DNA from: Bacteroidetes bacterium HGW-Bacteroidetes-16
GTDB lineage: Bacteria > Bacteroidota > Bacteroidia > Bacteroidales > F082
Length of the DNA: 64,000 bases
NCBI GenBank assembly: GCA_002840975.1
Contig: PHDN01000007.1
Coordinates: forward strand, 1 to 64,000
Reading direction: 5' to 3'
This document shows positions 42,055 through 51,560 of this stretch, piece by piece. The position numbers were made by a program, and so were the translations under genes. Under the pieces are notes generated by a model. The model saw nothing but the letters and a program-made list of their open reading frames with translations, had not been told where the DNA came from and did no database searches. Numbering within the stretch: position 1 is the stretch's first letter; every line of letters begins with the position of its first letter.

Positions 42055-44247
42055 ATGAAAAAAAATATATTATTTTCTGCTATTTGTTTTTATTCTGTAT
42101 TGCTGCTTCAAGCACAGACAAACATAAAATTATCATATGATATTTCTTTCTATAGTTCCTATGCGGAAACAAGTATAGAAGAGGTAACAGACACTACTAT
42201 TATCAGTGACAATAACTTAATGATAAATAGAAAGCAATTAAAATTGAATGCACCCTTTTCAACTATTCAAACACTTGGCAGTAGAGAAGGTGACCATTAT
42301 TCGATTTATAAAGTAATTAGTAACCCAAACTACAATAAAACAATAAGCTCAAATAGAGATACTGACACCCTCTTTTTCGTATTAGATCAAGTATATTGCA
42401 ATAGTGTTGACCGAATCCTGCTTAACAGGGAAAGTAGTACATGTTTAGAAGAAGTAACCTGGGTTAATGATACATTTGCCTACAAAGTACTCGAGCATTG
42501 TACATTAAATATTGTATCAATATTACGTCCTGGATCCGGTATTTATGAATTAAACATGATATTCAAGGAAAATTATGTGTTTGATGACAAAGACACGATA
42601 TTCCTATCTGCTTTTCAAGCAACTCACAATTTAATATGGGAACCGGTAGATATAAATGGGGATCCACTATCTACACAAGGATATGTGAGAAACAATTTTA
42701 CAATTTTCTTTCCTTTGATAAATGGAGGATATAGCACTGTAGAGTACAGATGGTTTACTTCATGCACATACAGAATTTCTGATTATCGTGGAGCCGTGCC
42801 TATATTATTTGGGAATGAAATAGCAGGAAATTATGAATCTGGTCTGTCCAATTATTTGATAGAATACCCATATCAGGATAGTATTTTGGAAGATGTAACT
42901 TTTACAAACGAACCCACGGCATTTGCAGAACTAGATACAGAATACAGTTACTCAGTTGAACGTGATAGTAACAGTGTTGGATTAGGTAATTTTTTAAAAT
43001 GGATAAATTCGAATGGGAATGCTGGTTTCTTAGGCTGGACTTCTTTTGATTATCAATATGCCAATCCATCATGGAGTACAACTTTATACATGGATTTGCA
43101 GGATATTGATGATTTTGGTTATAGCATGAAATATTACCTTGATTACTTTGCTAAAGGCAGCAAAATTGAATATGTAGAATCACCTTTTTATGATGAATTT
43201 GATGGTTCAATTGCTGGTTGCTTTTTCTTAACACCAGAACCAGATTTACATCTATTCAATAATGGTGATTATGTTAAATATGGTAAAGGGTTTTCATTTT
43301 ATTGGTCAGATTGGAACAACAATTCTACGGCAATACAATGCGAAACAGACAATATGGGTATGTGGGGCGAATATTTTAGTGAAGATACTAATACCGATAC
43401 TTATAAAATTGTTGATGCAAGCGGCACCATTATTCAGAAAGGTAATGGGCTTAATATTTTATCTTATGGTTTTGAACCTGGAGTTTATACAGTTGAACAA
43501 AAAAGAACTGCAACTCAATTTTATTCCCATGTAGGAACATCAACATTAACATCCATATTGAATACAACAAATGAAGATAATGTACCTCCTCATGTAATAC
43601 GAGTTTACTTACAAACCGATTATAATAGTATTAGGTATGAATACAGGCTTGGCGAAAGAGTAATATTAAAATTTACAGCATCAGACTTTGTTTCTTATGA
43701 TAATTTTTATGGGACTTATGGATTTCAACCTCTTGCGTATTCAAATACTAAAATTTCAATAAAACTTCATGATGAGAATGAGTGGAATGATGTTGACTAT
43801 AGCGAGATATACAATGACACTATAATTGGTACACAATATTATGCCGAACTTACAGATTACTTAACAATTGATTCTACAATGTATGATATTAAAATTTATA
43901 TTGAAGATCTTTCTGGCAATTCGACAGAACATATCTTTAGCCCTGCATTCATTTATGGTGATTTCATGGTAGATATTTCTGATGATTATAATATAGACGG
44001 TTTACAAGAAAAAATTATCATATATCCAAACCCTTCTTATGGTGAAGTAATCATAAATAACAAATGCCAAGTTGTTGACTTTTACGAAATAATGAATATA
44101 AATGGGAATCTAATTAAAAATGGGGAAATCAATAAGAATACTAAATTATCTAAGATTAATATTCATGATTTATCTCCAGGTATATATGTAATAACTGTTT
44201 ATAACGAGAACAAAACTATTCAGACAGAAAAAATTGTGAAATTATAG
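42055..44247 (+). CDS. Large T9SS-sorted secreted protein of unknown function
   Basis: A 730-aa protein with signal peptide (1-21, LLQAQT), a long region rich in Asn, Asp, Ser and aromatic residues with no domain I can name, an Ig-like region around 510-640 (VPPHVIRVYLQTDY and MYDIKIYIEDLSGNSTEH), and a C-terminal sorting domain (about 655-730) with IIIYPNPSYGEVIIN and IHDLSPGIYVITVYNENKTI. Notably AT-rich codon use compared with housekeeping genes. Probably exported by the type IX system. Confidence 0.75.
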   Translation: MKKNILFSAICFYSVLLLQAQTNIKLSYDISFYSSYAETSIEEVTDTTIISDNNLMINRKQLKLNAPFSTIQTLGSREGDHYSIYKVISNPNYNKTISSNRDTDTLFFVLDQVYCNSVDRILLNRESSTCLEEVTWVNDTFAYKVLEHCTLNIVSILRPGSGIYELNMIFKENYVFDDKDTIFLSAFQATHNLIWEPVDINGDPLSTQGYVRNNFTIFFPLINGGYSTVEYRWFTSCTYRISDYRGAVPILFGNEIAGNYESGLSNYLIEYPYQDSILEDVTFTNEPTAFAELDTEYSYSVERDSNSVGLGNFLKWINSNGNAGFLGWTSFDYQYANPSWSTTLYMDLQDIDDFGYSMKYYLDYFAKGSKIEYVESPFYDEFDGSIAGCFFLTPEPDLHLFNNGDYVKYGKGFSFYWSDWNNNSTAIQCETDNMGMWGEYFSEDTNTDTYKIVDASGTIIQKGNGLNILSYGFEPGVYTVEQKRTATQFYSHVGTSTLTSILNTTNEDNVPPHVIRVYLQTDYNSIRYEYRLGERVILKFTASDFVSYDNFYGTYGFQPLAYSNTKISIKLHDENEWNDVDYSEIYNDTIIGTQYYAELTDYLTIDSTMYDIKIYIEDLSGNSTEHIFSPAFIYGDFMVDISDDYNIDGLQEKIIIYPNPSYGEVIINNKCQVVDFYEIMNINGNLIKNGEINKNTKLSKINIHDLSPGIYVITVYNENKTIQTEKIVKL

Positions 44248-44296
44248 CAGCTTAATTGAAATGAAGATTTATTAAAAAGCCAGCAAGTAACAAAAA

Positions 44297-44398
44297 ATAT
44301 AGTGCATGCCGCAGATTAAGCAACTTAGAAAAAGAATTATTAAAATTGAAAATAGTAAAGCCAAAAACTTATTGAATAAAATGCGGCACGCACCATAT
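44297..44398. repeat. Long imperfect inverted repeat after the 730-aa protein gene
   Basis: ATATAGTGCATGCCGCA (44297-44313) and TGCGGCACGCACCATAT (44382-44398) are complementary at 15 of 17 positions and enclose 68 nt. Similar placement to the inverted repeats at 24473-24541 and 37432-37558: each follows a solitary accessory gene. Confidence 0.6.
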
Positions 44399-44539
44399 TC
44401 AATCCGTTAAATAAGGAATTTGACATTAACCTACCGAAAATGAATGGAATTTTGTGCTTTCAGTCATTTCTGCAATACCTGTTAATCCCACTTTTGATGG
44501 AATAAGTGATTCGTTGATCAACAGCAACTGGCCCTAACG

Positions 44540-44920
44540 CTATCTGAATACCACCAACAATCCACCTGTTATAAAGGCCAATACCCACCAAATGTAGGCG
44601 TATCTTGAATAAAGATGCAGTTTTTTGGGTACTTCTGAGTTCAGGCCTGACCGGGCAATGCCTTTCCACATGAAAATGGCGTCCATCATCATGCCCAGCA
44701 AGGAGGAATAACCAATAAAACCATGCAGGGTAAAACCGCCTTTATCCGATCCGATAATCATGAAAATGGTAGCCGTAATATCCAAAACAACACCCAGCGT
44801 TAGAAATGTAATCACCCGTTGACTAATATGTCTGGTCCGCTGTTCGGTTATAATTCCAATGGAGTAGGCGATCAATGCGAAAAATACAACGCTGCTGCCA
44901 ATTTGAAGATAGGTATTCAT
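44540..44920 (-). CDS. HsmA-like (TIGR03987-type) four-helix membrane protein
   Basis: A 126-aa protein with four membrane segments (about 6-26, 36-58, 66-88, 104-124). Sequence elements such as TFLTLGVVLDITATIFMIIG and FTLHGFIGYSSLLGMMMDAI match a small family of unknown function known from many bacteria. Monocistronic, convergent to the secreted-protein gene. Confidence 0.7.
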   Translation of the reverse strand: MNTYLQIGSSVVFFALIAYSIGIITEQRTRHISQRVITFLTLGVVLDITATIFMIIGSDKGGFTLHGFIGYSSLLGMMMDAIFMWKGIARSGLNSEVPKKLHLYSRYAYIWWVLAFITGGLLVVFR

Positions 44921-45032
44921 TTTTTCAATTATTCAGTACGACCGGCAAATATATCAAATATCATGAAGTGTTTCATCCATGTGAATCACTCCTTGTAGCC
45001 GAATCAATTAATACCCTCAAATGAGGTTGGCT

Positions 45033-47036
45033 TTACCTGCCAATAAACGCTACTCTTTTACCTATGGAACTTAATCCGGTTAACGCGTCTTCGGTAGCGA
45101 AGATCCTGGTCAGTTCTTTCAACTCCGATTCACAACCTGAGGCTTCGTTAATCAGCTTTTCAGCTGTTTGCAAGGCAAGAGGAGCTTTTTGACCTGTCTT
45201 TTTTGAGAGTTGCTGAGCTTCCTCAACAGGTAAAAAATCATTTTCTGATATTCCTGAAAGTATTTCATTTACAGAATATTGATCAAAAAATGAATTGAAT
45301 GCTTTAAGATGATCGCTTAAATTGGATTTCCTTTTTTCAGGTATCGCTTTGTAGCCATGCAAAACATCAAACAGGTCGGCGGGGTCGATGATGGCATCGA
45401 TCAGTCCCATTTCTAAAGCAATCGTGGAATTAATAAATTGCCCTGTATAGATTAAATATTTTGTTAAGCCTTTGCCAATTTTCTGCGCTGTTCGTTGCGT
45501 GCCGCCGAGTCCGGGATAGATGCCTATGCCCGTTTCAGGAAACGCCATTACAGCCTGTGGCAGGGCGAGGATTGTATCAGCGCAAAGGGCCAATTCCAGC
45601 CCGCCACCCAGGGCAAGACCGTTAAGAACCGCGACTACATTTTTAGCCGAGTGATCAATTTTATCATACACCTGTTGACCGAATTTTGAAAACAATTCAA
45701 TATCTTTAAGTTTTCCTGCTTTCATGTTTTTAACGAAAAACCGGATGTCGGCACCCGCTACAAATGCTTTTCCGGTTCCGGTAATAAAAATGGTGCTGAT
45801 TGCAGGGTCGGCCTCTGCATCGCTGAATTTTTGGTCCAACTGAGCCATCACCGTTTCGTTGAGTGCGTTCATATCCTCCGGTCTCGACATGGTGATGGTC
45901 GCTAGCGCGCCGTCTTTTTCAAGGCTCACATAATCCATGTGCCAATTTTGCACTTGAATGCCGCCTGGTAGTTCCATTTTATATAACTCCGCTATTTTTT
46001 TTACTAACCTGTTCACTTCTTCAACACCGAATTTCAGCATTAAATCAATGGGGCCCAATCGCCAACGCAAGCCTATCCGGGCTCCTCTGTTTAAATCGGC
46101 AGCCGAACATACATTTTCGGCCAGTATCTCAGAACAAACGAAGAACACAATTCCTGCCATTCGTTCGGTAATCAGTTTTTCAGGTTCGCTGCTGACGACA
46201 GCATTTTCTATGTCTCCCAAATCCCATGGATTGCCTGATTCAGCCTGCTTTTGTAATAAAGGGCACGTAAGGTATAAATTCCCAAAAACTTCCAGGGTTT
46301 TTTGAGCGTGATAGGCAATGGGAACACCCGTGGCATTCATCAGTGCAAATGGCCCCATTCCAATTCCAAAGAGTTTCATGCACACCTTTTCAACCTGAGG
46401 AATGGTAACCCTTTTTTCTTCATACAACCTGACGGCCTCGTTTAACCAGGGTACAAAAAACCTGTTAACGGCAAAGCCGTATGTGTCGGCAGTTGTGATG
46501 GCGTCCTTACCTGCAAGAACAGAAAATGCCTGCATGGTTTTATATGTTTCTAAAGAAGTCTCTTTACCCGGGATGATCTCGACCAACCTGTTTTTGGCTG
46601 CATGGTAAAAATAGTGCAAACCTATAAAACGGGCAGGATTTGAAATGGATTTGGAGAGTTCTGTAACGGAGAACGATGAGGTATTGGTGGCGATGATGGT
46701 ATCCTGATCGACGATCGAATCCAGTGTTCTAAAAAGTTCGCATTTAGCATCAAAGTTTTCGAAAATCGCTTCCACGATTAAATCACAGGCTTTCAATCGT
46801 TCAAGTTGATGCGTTCCCGTGATGTTCAAAACCGTCAGTTCAACTTGTTTTGCTGAGAATAGTCCGCGCTCAACACCTTGATTTAAAATGTCTTTTATTC
46901 CGTTGATCCCTTTTTCAACATATTTCATTTCCCTGTCGGCAAGAATCACCTTAAAACCTTGTTGAGCAAATTTTTGTGCAATTGCCGAGCCCATGGTTCC
47001 TGCGCCAACAACACCAACTGTGTTAATCTTTTTCAT
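45033..47036 (-). CDS. 3-hydroxyacyl-CoA dehydrogenase/enoyl-CoA hydratase fusion (HAD first)
   Basis: A 667-aa bifunctional beta-oxidation protein. The N-terminal NAD domain has VGVVGAGTMGSAIAQKFAQQ (about 7-26); the expected catalytic His is in GLHYFYHAAKNRLVEIIPG, a variant of the usual HFFNPV motif. A HAD C-terminal helical domain follows (about 190-365). The crotonase domain (about 372-540) has the oxyanion segment FVAGADIRFF, GLALGGGLELALCADT and PETGIGIYPGLGGTQR with both catalytic Glu positions. Order HAD-ECH is opposite to FadB. Last gene of the benzoyl-CoA operon; suited to oxidise 3-hydroxypimelyl-CoA and to hydrate and oxidise crotonyl-CoA. Confidence 0.9.
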   Translation of the reverse strand: MKKINTVGVVGAGTMGSAIAQKFAQQGFKVILADREMKYVEKGINGIKDILNQGVERGLFSAKQVELTVLNITGTHQLERLKACDLIVEAIFENFDAKCELFRTLDSIVDQDTIIATNTSSFSVTELSKSISNPARFIGLHYFYHAAKNRLVEIIPGKETSLETYKTMQAFSVLAGKDAITTADTYGFAVNRFFVPWLNEAVRLYEEKRVTIPQVEKVCMKLFGIGMGPFALMNATGVPIAYHAQKTLEVFGNLYLTCPLLQKQAESGNPWDLGDIENAVVSSEPEKLITERMAGIVFFVCSEILAENVCSAADLNRGARIGLRWRLGPIDLMLKFGVEEVNRLVKKIAELYKMELPGGIQVQNWHMDYVSLEKDGALATITMSRPEDMNALNETVMAQLDQKFSDAEADPAISTIFITGTGKAFVAGADIRFFVKNMKAGKLKDIELFSKFGQQVYDKIDHSAKNVVAVLNGLALGGGLELALCADTILALPQAVMAFPETGIGIYPGLGGTQRTAQKIGKGLTKYLIYTGQFINSTIALEMGLIDAIIDPADLFDVLHGYKAIPEKRKSNLSDHLKAFNSFFDQYSVNEILSGISENDFLPVEEAQQLSKKTGQKAPLALQTAEKLINEASGCESELKELTRIFATEDALTGLSSIGKRVAFIGR

Positions 47037-47093
47037 TTTATCGTATGTTTGAATGATTGAGTTAGTTCAAAAGGGTATTATGCTTAAACGAGG

Positions 47094-47867
47094 CTATGAG
47101 TTTTTCCATTCGGGTTTTCTTTTTTCCATGAATGAAAGGATGCCTTCATTGGCATCATGCGTTTCCATCAGCTCTTTGATGAAAACCTTCTCCAGTTTCC
47201 TGAGGTTTTTTTTGAACAATTTATTTAAAATAATCCGGCCTGAACGGACTGAATACCTCAAAGAACCGGCACTTTTGGGAAGTATGTGTTTTTGAATCCA
47301 ACCATCAGTTTCTAAAATTAAGGTTTCCTTGTCCTCATAAACATGGTTCAGAAGCCCGATTTTCTCAGCCTCACCGGCATCAATTGTTTTCCCGGTAATA
47401 AGCAATTCCTCGGCCCTGGCGCTACCAATTTTTAGGGGCAACAAAATGGAAGCAGGCGGTGGGAACACGCCCAGCATAATCTCAGGCTGACCGAGTTTTG
47501 CAGTGCTATCGGCAAACATGAAATTGCAGATTAAGGCGAGCTCGTGGCCACCACCAAGACATTGGCCCGAAATTTTTGCTAAGGTCGGAATCGACAAATT
47601 GACCAGGTTGTAAAACATCCCGTGAAAGCTGTGAAGCATTTCCGCTACCTGGTCTTTGGTATGTTCTTCAACCGATGCCCCGAAGGAAAAGTGTTTTCCG
47701 GCACCTTCAAAAGTAATGATTTTAAGATCCGGTTTTTTCTTAAATTCTTCGAACAGTTGATTTAATTCCCGCATCATGATGCTGTCCAAAACATTTCCCT
47801 TGCCATCGTTCAGGATGATTTCTGCCACCTGACCATCGTATTTATAATTGAGTTCTACCTTTTGCAT
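47094..47867 (-). CDS. dch: Cyclohexa-1,5-diene-1-carbonyl-CoA hydratase (Dch-like)
   Basis: A 257-aa crotonase-fold protein. The segments GKGNVLDSIMMRELN (about 23-37), FSFGASVEEHTKDQVAEML (about 60-78), SGQCLGGGHELALICN (about 99-114) and KLGQPEIMLGVFPPPASILL (about 124-143) match dienoyl-CoA hydratases of the benzoyl-CoA pathway (Dch of Thauera, BamR of obligate anaerobes) rather than general enoyl-CoA hydratases. It would add water to the dienoyl-CoA product of ring reduction to give 6-hydroxycyclohex-1-ene-1-carbonyl-CoA. Flanked by oah and the HAD-ECH fusion. Confidence 0.87.
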   Translation of the reverse strand: MQKVELNYKYDGQVAEIILNDGKGNVLDSIMMRELNQLFEEFKKKPDLKIITFEGAGKHFSFGASVEEHTKDQVAEMLHSFHGMFYNLVNLSIPTLAKISGQCLGGGHELALICNFMFADSTAKLGQPEIMLGVFPPPASILLPLKIGSARAEELLITGKTIDAGEAEKIGLLNHVYEDKETLILETDGWIQKHILPKSAGSLRYSVRSGRIILNKLFKKNLRKLEKVFIKELMETHDANEGILSFMEKRKPEWKNS

Positions 47868-47932
47868 TTATTTGATATTTAGTGTATTGTAATGAAGTGT
47901 AACGAATATTTATTAGTTAATCATTAACTCAT

Positions 47933-49015
47933 TCACCCTTTTACGGGAGAAATTGCCTTTTGCATCTCCTCGTCCCAGCCCATCCCTTTTGCAAGCATTT
48001 GCCTTAGTTTAATAAAGTCCACTTCCCGGTTTTCGCGCGGACCATCGTTAAAGGCTTTAAATCCGGCACGGCCTTCAGTCATCATGTTTAAGGCCAGCCA
48101 ATCCCTGTTCGATTCTTTGTTTTTGTCCCAATGTTCGAGTTTTTTCTTTCTGATGGAGTTGATGGTTTTACTCAGGCAATTTGGCATCAAATACAGGAGT
48201 TTTGTACACATCCTTTCAACGGCAGCGTCCAATAATGATAAATCAATAACTCCTGCTTTAAGCAGTTCTTTTGCATTGGACAGTTCTGCTCCTTGTTTTG
48301 GTGTTCCGTAAATAATTTCGCCCTGTTGATTAACCCATTGGGTAGTATAAACCATTGGGTTTTGAATAAATTCGCCGTTCACCTTTAATGCAGGAACGAT
48401 TTCTGATAACAGGCCGTATCTTTTTGCTTCATGCGCCGACCAGGGATCGCATACGGTGCAGGAATACATGGCCAACTCAACACCTACAAACAAGTTTAGG
48501 AAATCCGTTGAGCCACCATCCGGGGCACTTCCGTGTTTAGGACCGGCCTGGCCAAAACGCGCTAAATCCTGCGCTATCGAAAAATCACAGGCCATGCCAA
48601 TTTCCTGTCCGCCACCGATCCTCATGCCATTCACCCGGTTTATAACGGGTTTGTCGCTCATCAATATGCCAGAAACCATGTCGTTAAACAACCTCATATA
48701 CTGTTTGTACTCTTGTGGGTTTCCGGCATAATATTCGGCATATTCCTTTGTGTTTCCACCCGTACAAAAGGCTTTGTCGCCTACGGCAGTAAATACGATG
48801 GCCACCACGCTCCGGTCGTTTGACGCTTCCCTGAATGCAAGGATGACTTCTTTTACGGCCTGTGTAGTATACGAATTGAATTGAGCAGGATTGTTTAAAA
48901 TAATCCAGGCATTAAATAATCCTTCAACCGGCTTGCCTTCTTTATCAAGGCAGGCTCTTTTTTCGAATAGAATTTCCTTGTATTCTACTTCAGTTAAATT
49001 GTGGTTTACAAGCAT
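47933..49015 (-). CDS. oah: 6-oxocyclohex-1-ene-1-carbonyl-CoA hydrolase (ring-opening; Oah/BamA)
   Basis: A 360-aa crotonase-superfamily hydrolase with the highly characteristic BamA/Oah segments FNAWIILNNPAQFNSYTT (about 34-51), DKAFCTGGNTKEYAEYYAGN (about 74-93), YKQYMRLFNDMVSG, NRVNGMRIGGGQEIGMACDF (about 123-142) and RFGQAGPKHGSAPDGGSTDF (about 152-171). It hydrolyses the C-C bond of the alicyclic ring to 3-hydroxypimelyl-CoA. BamA is used as a marker gene for anaerobic aromatic degradation because its sequence is so conserved. Length fits the family (about 360-380 aa). Confidence 0.95.
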   Translation of the reverse strand: MLVNHNLTEVEYKEILFEKRACLDKEGKPVEGLFNAWIILNNPAQFNSYTTQAVKEVILAFREASNDRSVVAIVFTAVGDKAFCTGGNTKEYAEYYAGNPQEYKQYMRLFNDMVSGILMSDKPVINRVNGMRIGGGQEIGMACDFSIAQDLARFGQAGPKHGSAPDGGSTDFLNLFVGVELAMYSCTVCDPWSAHEAKRYGLLSEIVPALKVNGEFIQNPMVYTTQWVNQQGEIIYGTPKQGAELSNAKELLKAGVIDLSLLDAAVERMCTKLLYLMPNCLSKTINSIRKKKLEHWDKNKESNRDWLALNMMTEGRAGFKAFNDGPRENREVDFIKLRQMLAKGMGWDEEMQKAISPVKG

Positions 49016-49048
49016 CTTTTTATTTTTTATTGATTAATATTCAATTAT

Positions 49049-50110
49049 TTAAAAATCAGGAACTAACACTGACCTGCGTGTGTATTTATGATCCAACGTA
49101 TTCATGAAAACCTCGTTTATTTTCGACATGGGAAAAGTCTCGATAAAGGGTTCGATCTTTAGTTTCCCCTGATCGATGAACTCCAGCACATCGCCATAGA
49201 GTTCAGGTTTGCAGCCCCATGTTCCAATCAATTTAGCGTCAAAAGCCATCAGGTTGCTTAACCGTACCTGTGTTTTGTCCATTGTAAAACCAACTATCGA
49301 CATGGTTGATGCATAAGTAATTAAGTTAAAACCGAGTTCCTGGCCCTGTATGGTTCCTGACATTTCAAATATCTTCCACCCATATTTTGAAGCCCCCAGT
49401 TCTTTCGCAATCTCCCTTACTTTTTGTTTTACCTCTCTAACATCCAATCCTTTAACGTTTAATATGGCATCAACACCATGTTTTTTTGCTAAATCGAGTT
49501 TTTCATCGCTGATATCCAACGCGAGTACCCTGGCGCCAAGAATTTTAGCTAACAGCGATCCGTAAATGCCAACCCCGCCAACGCCTATAACAATCGCGAA
49601 GTCACCTATTTGTAATTCCGATTTTTTTAACACTTGGTACGGCGTTGTAATGGCATCGGCAACCACAGCCAGTTCCGCGAGTTTGTATTTGTCGAGGACA
49701 CTCTCAGGCACATGGCATAAGCTCCTGTGAGGCACTTTGATATGTGAAGCAAAGCCTCCATCAAAGTCATTGCCGGGCATCAGCTGATTTTGACAAATAT
49801 TTCCCCTGTCGTTTTTGCATAATTCACATCTGCCGCATGGCAGCACGGCGGGGATAATCACTTTTTTATTTATCAGATGCCCGGGACCAGCAACGATGGT
49901 GCCACTAATTTCATGTCCGAGTGTAAGTGGAAGTGAATGTTTTGTTTGAACTCCATAATGCCAAAAACTCAGGTCGGTATGACATACCCCGCAGCCAGCA
50001 ATTTTTACAATTACTTCGTCCTCATTTATTTCAGGAAAATCGCTTTCTGAGAGTTTAAATTGAGATTTCAAATCCGTCATCTTCCATGACTTGATTATAT
50101 TAGGTTCCAT
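49049..50110 (-). CDS. had: 6-hydroxycyclohex-1-ene-1-carbonyl-CoA dehydrogenase (Had/BamQ-like)
   Basis: A 353-aa zinc alcohol dehydrogenase-superfamily protein. Catalytic zinc region GCGVCHTDLSFWHYGVQT (about 35-52) and GHEISGT; structural zinc cysteines in PCGRCELCKNDRGNICQNQL (about 95-114); NAD site GVGGVGIYGSLLAKILGA (about 175-192). Position immediately upstream of oah and dch and the HTDLSFWHYGVQTK segment point to Had, which oxidises the 6-hydroxy to the 6-oxo ring intermediate with NAD+. The 187-bp gap upstream could hold an internal promoter. Confidence 0.88.
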   Translation of the reverse strand: MEPNIIKSWKMTDLKSQFKLSESDFPEINEDEVIVKIAGCGVCHTDLSFWHYGVQTKHSLPLTLGHEISGTIVAGPGHLINKKVIIPAVLPCGRCELCKNDRGNICQNQLMPGNDFDGGFASHIKVPHRSLCHVPESVLDKYKLAELAVVADAITTPYQVLKKSELQIGDFAIVIGVGGVGIYGSLLAKILGARVLALDISDEKLDLAKKHGVDAILNVKGLDVREVKQKVREIAKELGASKYGWKIFEMSGTIQGQELGFNLITYASTMSIVGFTMDKTQVRLSNLMAFDAKLIGTWGCKPELYGDVLEFIDQGKLKIEPFIETFPMSKINEVFMNTLDHKYTRRSVLVPDF

Positions 50111-50297
50111 GCTATTTAATGGTTAAATGAATGATTAACTAATTGTATACTTAAAAGTATAAACGAATGTTGGTGTAAGTTGTTATTTAATTGAATTTCT
50201 GGTAATACCATTGTTTAGAACAGGTTAAAAGTAAGTCGGTTTATTTTCAACATAGACGTTTCACCATCTTCGATTTTGAGCATTTTATCTTTTCTAC
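50111..50297 (-). promoter_or_regulatory. Largest intra-operon gap, with palindromic elements upstream of had
   Basis: GTTAA (50123-50127) and TTAAC (50136-50140) are inverted, and TATACTT (50147-50153) is inverted to AAGTATA (50156-50162). The 14-mer AATGATTAACTAAT (50131-50144) recurs on the other strand at 47912-47925, upstream of dch. May be an internal promoter/operator. Confidence 0.4.
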
Positions 50298-51560
50298 TTA
50301 TAGATTCACATTTTCGAATAGCAGAGCGGTTCCCTGACCTCCGCCAATACAGGCAGAAGCAATTCCATATTTTACTTTCCTAATGTTCATCTCACGCGAA
50401 ATGGTCAACGAAAGCCTGAGTCCGGTGGCTCCCAAAGGATGACCCAGGGCGATGGCACCGCCATTTACATTGGCAATGGCCCTGTCGAATCCCAGTTCTT
50501 TTTCACAGCCAATAAATTGAGCAGCAAACGCCTCATTGATTTCAATAAGGCCGATTTCATCCATCGATAAACCTGTTATTTCGAGCAATAACCTGATGGC
50601 GGGAACCGGCCCCAATCCCATTAATTTAGGATCGATGGCGCTGGTGGCCGAAGCAACTACTTTGGTCAGTACTTTCCTGTTGAGGGAGTTGGCTACCTCT
50701 TTGTTCCCTACAATCACCGAGGCAGCGCCATCGACAATGCCACTGGAATTTCCCGCGGTTTGAACTCCGTCTTTGCCAAACACCGGTGGTAATTTGGCTA
50801 GTTTTTCCAAATCTGTAGGGCGTATGTTTTCGTCCGTAATAAAATGTTCTACTCCCCGGGGTAATCTCACTTTTCGGGGAACCAAACCATCTGCTTCAAA
50901 TACCGTTGAGTTGATGGCCATTATTTCATCATCGAAAAATCCATTTTCCCTGGCGGCGATGGCGGTATCGAAAGATCGCTTTGCGAAGATATCTACTTCC
51001 TCTCGGGTTATATTGTATTTTTTCGCTACATTTTCAGCCGTAACCCCCATGGGATAACCTGCTGCCGTATCGTTTAACGACTCCCATAACATATCTTTAA
51101 AGTTCGGTTGCCCTATGGCATATCCCATTCTGTTTCCAAAACTTACCGTAGGGGATTGGCTCATGCTTTCGGTACCTGCGCACAGCACGGTAGCTGCTTT
51201 TCCTAAAATGATTTGTTCAGCACCCGTGACGATGGTTTCAAAGCCGGAACCACAAATCCTTTGCACCATGAGTGAAGGAATGGTTTGTGGAATGCCCGAG
51301 AACAACGAAATATGGCGGGGTAAAAAGTAGGTGTCAGCCGAACTTTGTCCAATGTTGGCGATGATGACCTGATCGATATTTTGCGGGTTTACAGATGATT
51401 TTTCAAGAGCCGATTTCGCGGCAAATATCCCTAAGTCGGTGGGAGAAACAGAGCCCAACGTTCCGCAAAGTTTACCAAAGGGAGTCCTGGCTCCACCGAT
51501 TAAAAAAATATCATCATAGATGATCGCTATTCCTTTTTCTTTGTCATGGATTGATTTCAT
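50298..51560 (-). CDS. Acetyl-CoA acyltransferase (thiolase)
   Basis: A thiolase of about 420 aa: nucleophile Cys in QRICGSGFETI (about 95-105 of the shorter form), EAFAAQFI with the ENEAFA-type motif, GGAIALGHPLGATG (His) and CIGGGQGTALL (second Cys). I place the start at 51560 because its ATG overlaps the upstream stop as ATGA (51557-51560), whereas the longer frame to 51605 would run 46 bp into the activator gene. Probably cleaves 3-oxopimelyl-CoA to glutaryl-CoA and acetyl-CoA. Confidence 0.9.
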   Translation of the reverse strand: MKSIHDKEKGIAIIYDDIFLIGGARTPFGKLCGTLGSVSPTDLGIFAAKSALEKSSVNPQNIDQVIIANIGQSSADTYFLPRHISLFSGIPQTIPSLMVQRICGSGFETIVTGAEQIILGKAATVLCAGTESMSQSPTVSFGNRMGYAIGQPNFKDMLWESLNDTAAGYPMGVTAENVAKKYNITREEVDIFAKRSFDTAIAARENGFFDDEIMAINSTVFEADGLVPRKVRLPRGVEHFITDENIRPTDLEKLAKLPPVFGKDGVQTAGNSSGIVDGAASVIVGNKEVANSLNRKVLTKVVASATSAIDPKLMGLGPVPAIRLLLEITGLSMDEIGLIEINEAFAAQFIGCEKELGFDRAIANVNGGAIALGHPLGATGLRLSLTISREMNIRKVKYGIASACIGGGQGTALLFENVNL

